Assembly (NCBI RefSeq): GCF_000744095.1
Contig: NZ_JQLI01000008.1
Location: forward strand, 3,348,001-3,412,000
Direction of reading: 5' to 3'
Length of the DNA: 64,000 nucleotides
From: Cupriavidus necator A5-1
GTDB taxonomy: Bacteria > Pseudomonadota > Gammaproteobacteria > Burkholderiales > Burkholderiaceae
The translations under genes were made by a program, and so were the position numbers. Numbering within the stretch: position 1 is the first letter of the stretch; every line of letters starts with the position of its first letter. The notes beneath the pieces were generated by a model. The model saw only the letters and a list, made by a program, of their open reading frames with translations, was not told the origin of the DNA and did not search any database. Of this stretch, positions 63,683 through 64,000 are shown one piece after another.

Positions 63683-64000
63683 TTACTGGGTACAGGCGAC
63701 GGGGCTGATGTTGAGGAGGCGGAAGGCCTTTTCTTGAACTGGGGTCGGCCGCGTGATCATGACGATCTTTGCCTGCGGGTTCAGGGGGGTGTGACAGACG
63801 TTGTACGCGAGCGTGGCCAGATCATCGAGCAACGTGCGGAAGCTGTGCACCGGCAAGCCGTCCTCGCCAAGCCTGGTGGCGTCCTTGGCTTTCGCCTGGT
63901 CCGAGCGTCGTGCCTTGGCCACTGGCGAAGGCCGGGCCGCACGCGCGAGCTCGACGTATTCATCGTCAAACAGCATCGGCTTTAACGTCTCGCGCATGTG
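63683..64000 (-). mobile_element. transposase, C-terminal fragment (cut by window edge)
   Basis: The minus-strand frame is open to the last base. The visible 104 residues from the internal Met (MRETLKPMLFDDEYVELARA) to the stop at 63683 include LPVHSFRTLLDDLATLAYN and TRPTPVQEKAFRLL. This resembles the C-terminal end of IS1634-type DDE transposases, but I am not certain of the family. The catalytic region is outside the window and I could not identify the terminal repeat in 63613-63682. Confidence 0.6.

Overview
The window is high-GC chromosomal DNA from a betaproteobacterium of the Burkholderiaceae, most likely Cupriavidus or a close Ralstonia relative. I base this on GC-rich codon use, the order carA-leuE-carB-greA-(yhbY/rlmE)-ftsH-folP-glmM-pst-pho-ppk/ppx, a stand-alone second IF-1 gene, and the gene families present. 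The assignment is inference from memory, not a database match. Almost everything is core chromosome. The clear mobile signal is a transposase fragment at the right edge, and a small toxin-antitoxin pair is the other accessory element.

Layout: 1-414 is the end of a MATE efflux gene. 430-1600 holds two tandem transcription units, each tRNA-Ala(GGC)-Glu(TTC)-Asp(GTC), followed by gltX. 3.4-5.1 kb has a patatin-like lipoprotein and an NlpC/P60 hydrolase. 5.4-11.2 kb is a yejABEF-type oligopeptide ABC importer, divergent from fabI. 12.3-17.3 kb carries an MFS transporter, tRNA-Arg, a diguanylate cyclase, tRNA-Pro, a degenerate membrane-anchored exonuclease-fold protein and a small membrane protein. 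Next come infA and sixA.

19.2-31.8 kb is a phosphate-stress island: olsB (ornithine lipid synthesis), ppx and ppk (polyphosphate), and pstSCAB-phoU-phoB-phoR. A RelE/Phd toxin-antitoxin module sits between ppk and phoR. Pho-box-like direct repeats stand in front of pstS and, as four exactly 11-bp-phased units, in front of olsB. The ppx/ppk divergent region has related TGTCAT half-sites. Together they suggest one PhoB-controlled programme of phosphate uptake, polyphosphate turnover and replacement of phospholipid by phosphorus-free lipid.

31.9-44.5 kb is housekeeping: glmM, folP, ftsH, rlmE, yhbY, a DUF4149-type protein, greA, and carA/carB interrupted by a LeuE-type exporter gene.

44.8-52.7 kb is a catabolic operon: a flavin monooxygenase/old-yellow-enzyme fusion, SDR, enoyl-CoA hydratase, acyl-CoA dehydrogenase, aryl-CoA ligase, thioesterase and RidA-family protein. 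It matches the aerobic 2-aminobenzoyl-CoA (anthranilate) route known from Azoarcus evansii. An AT-rich palindrome precedes the operon. prpE follows.

54.9-59.8 kb (mltD, gloB, methyltransferase, rnhA, dnaQ, tRNA-Val) reproduces the E. coli mltD-gloB-yafS-rnhA-dnaQ-aspV order. The window closes with an apparently frameshifted gene, an isochorismatase-family hydrolase, a second diguanylate cyclase and a partial transposase.
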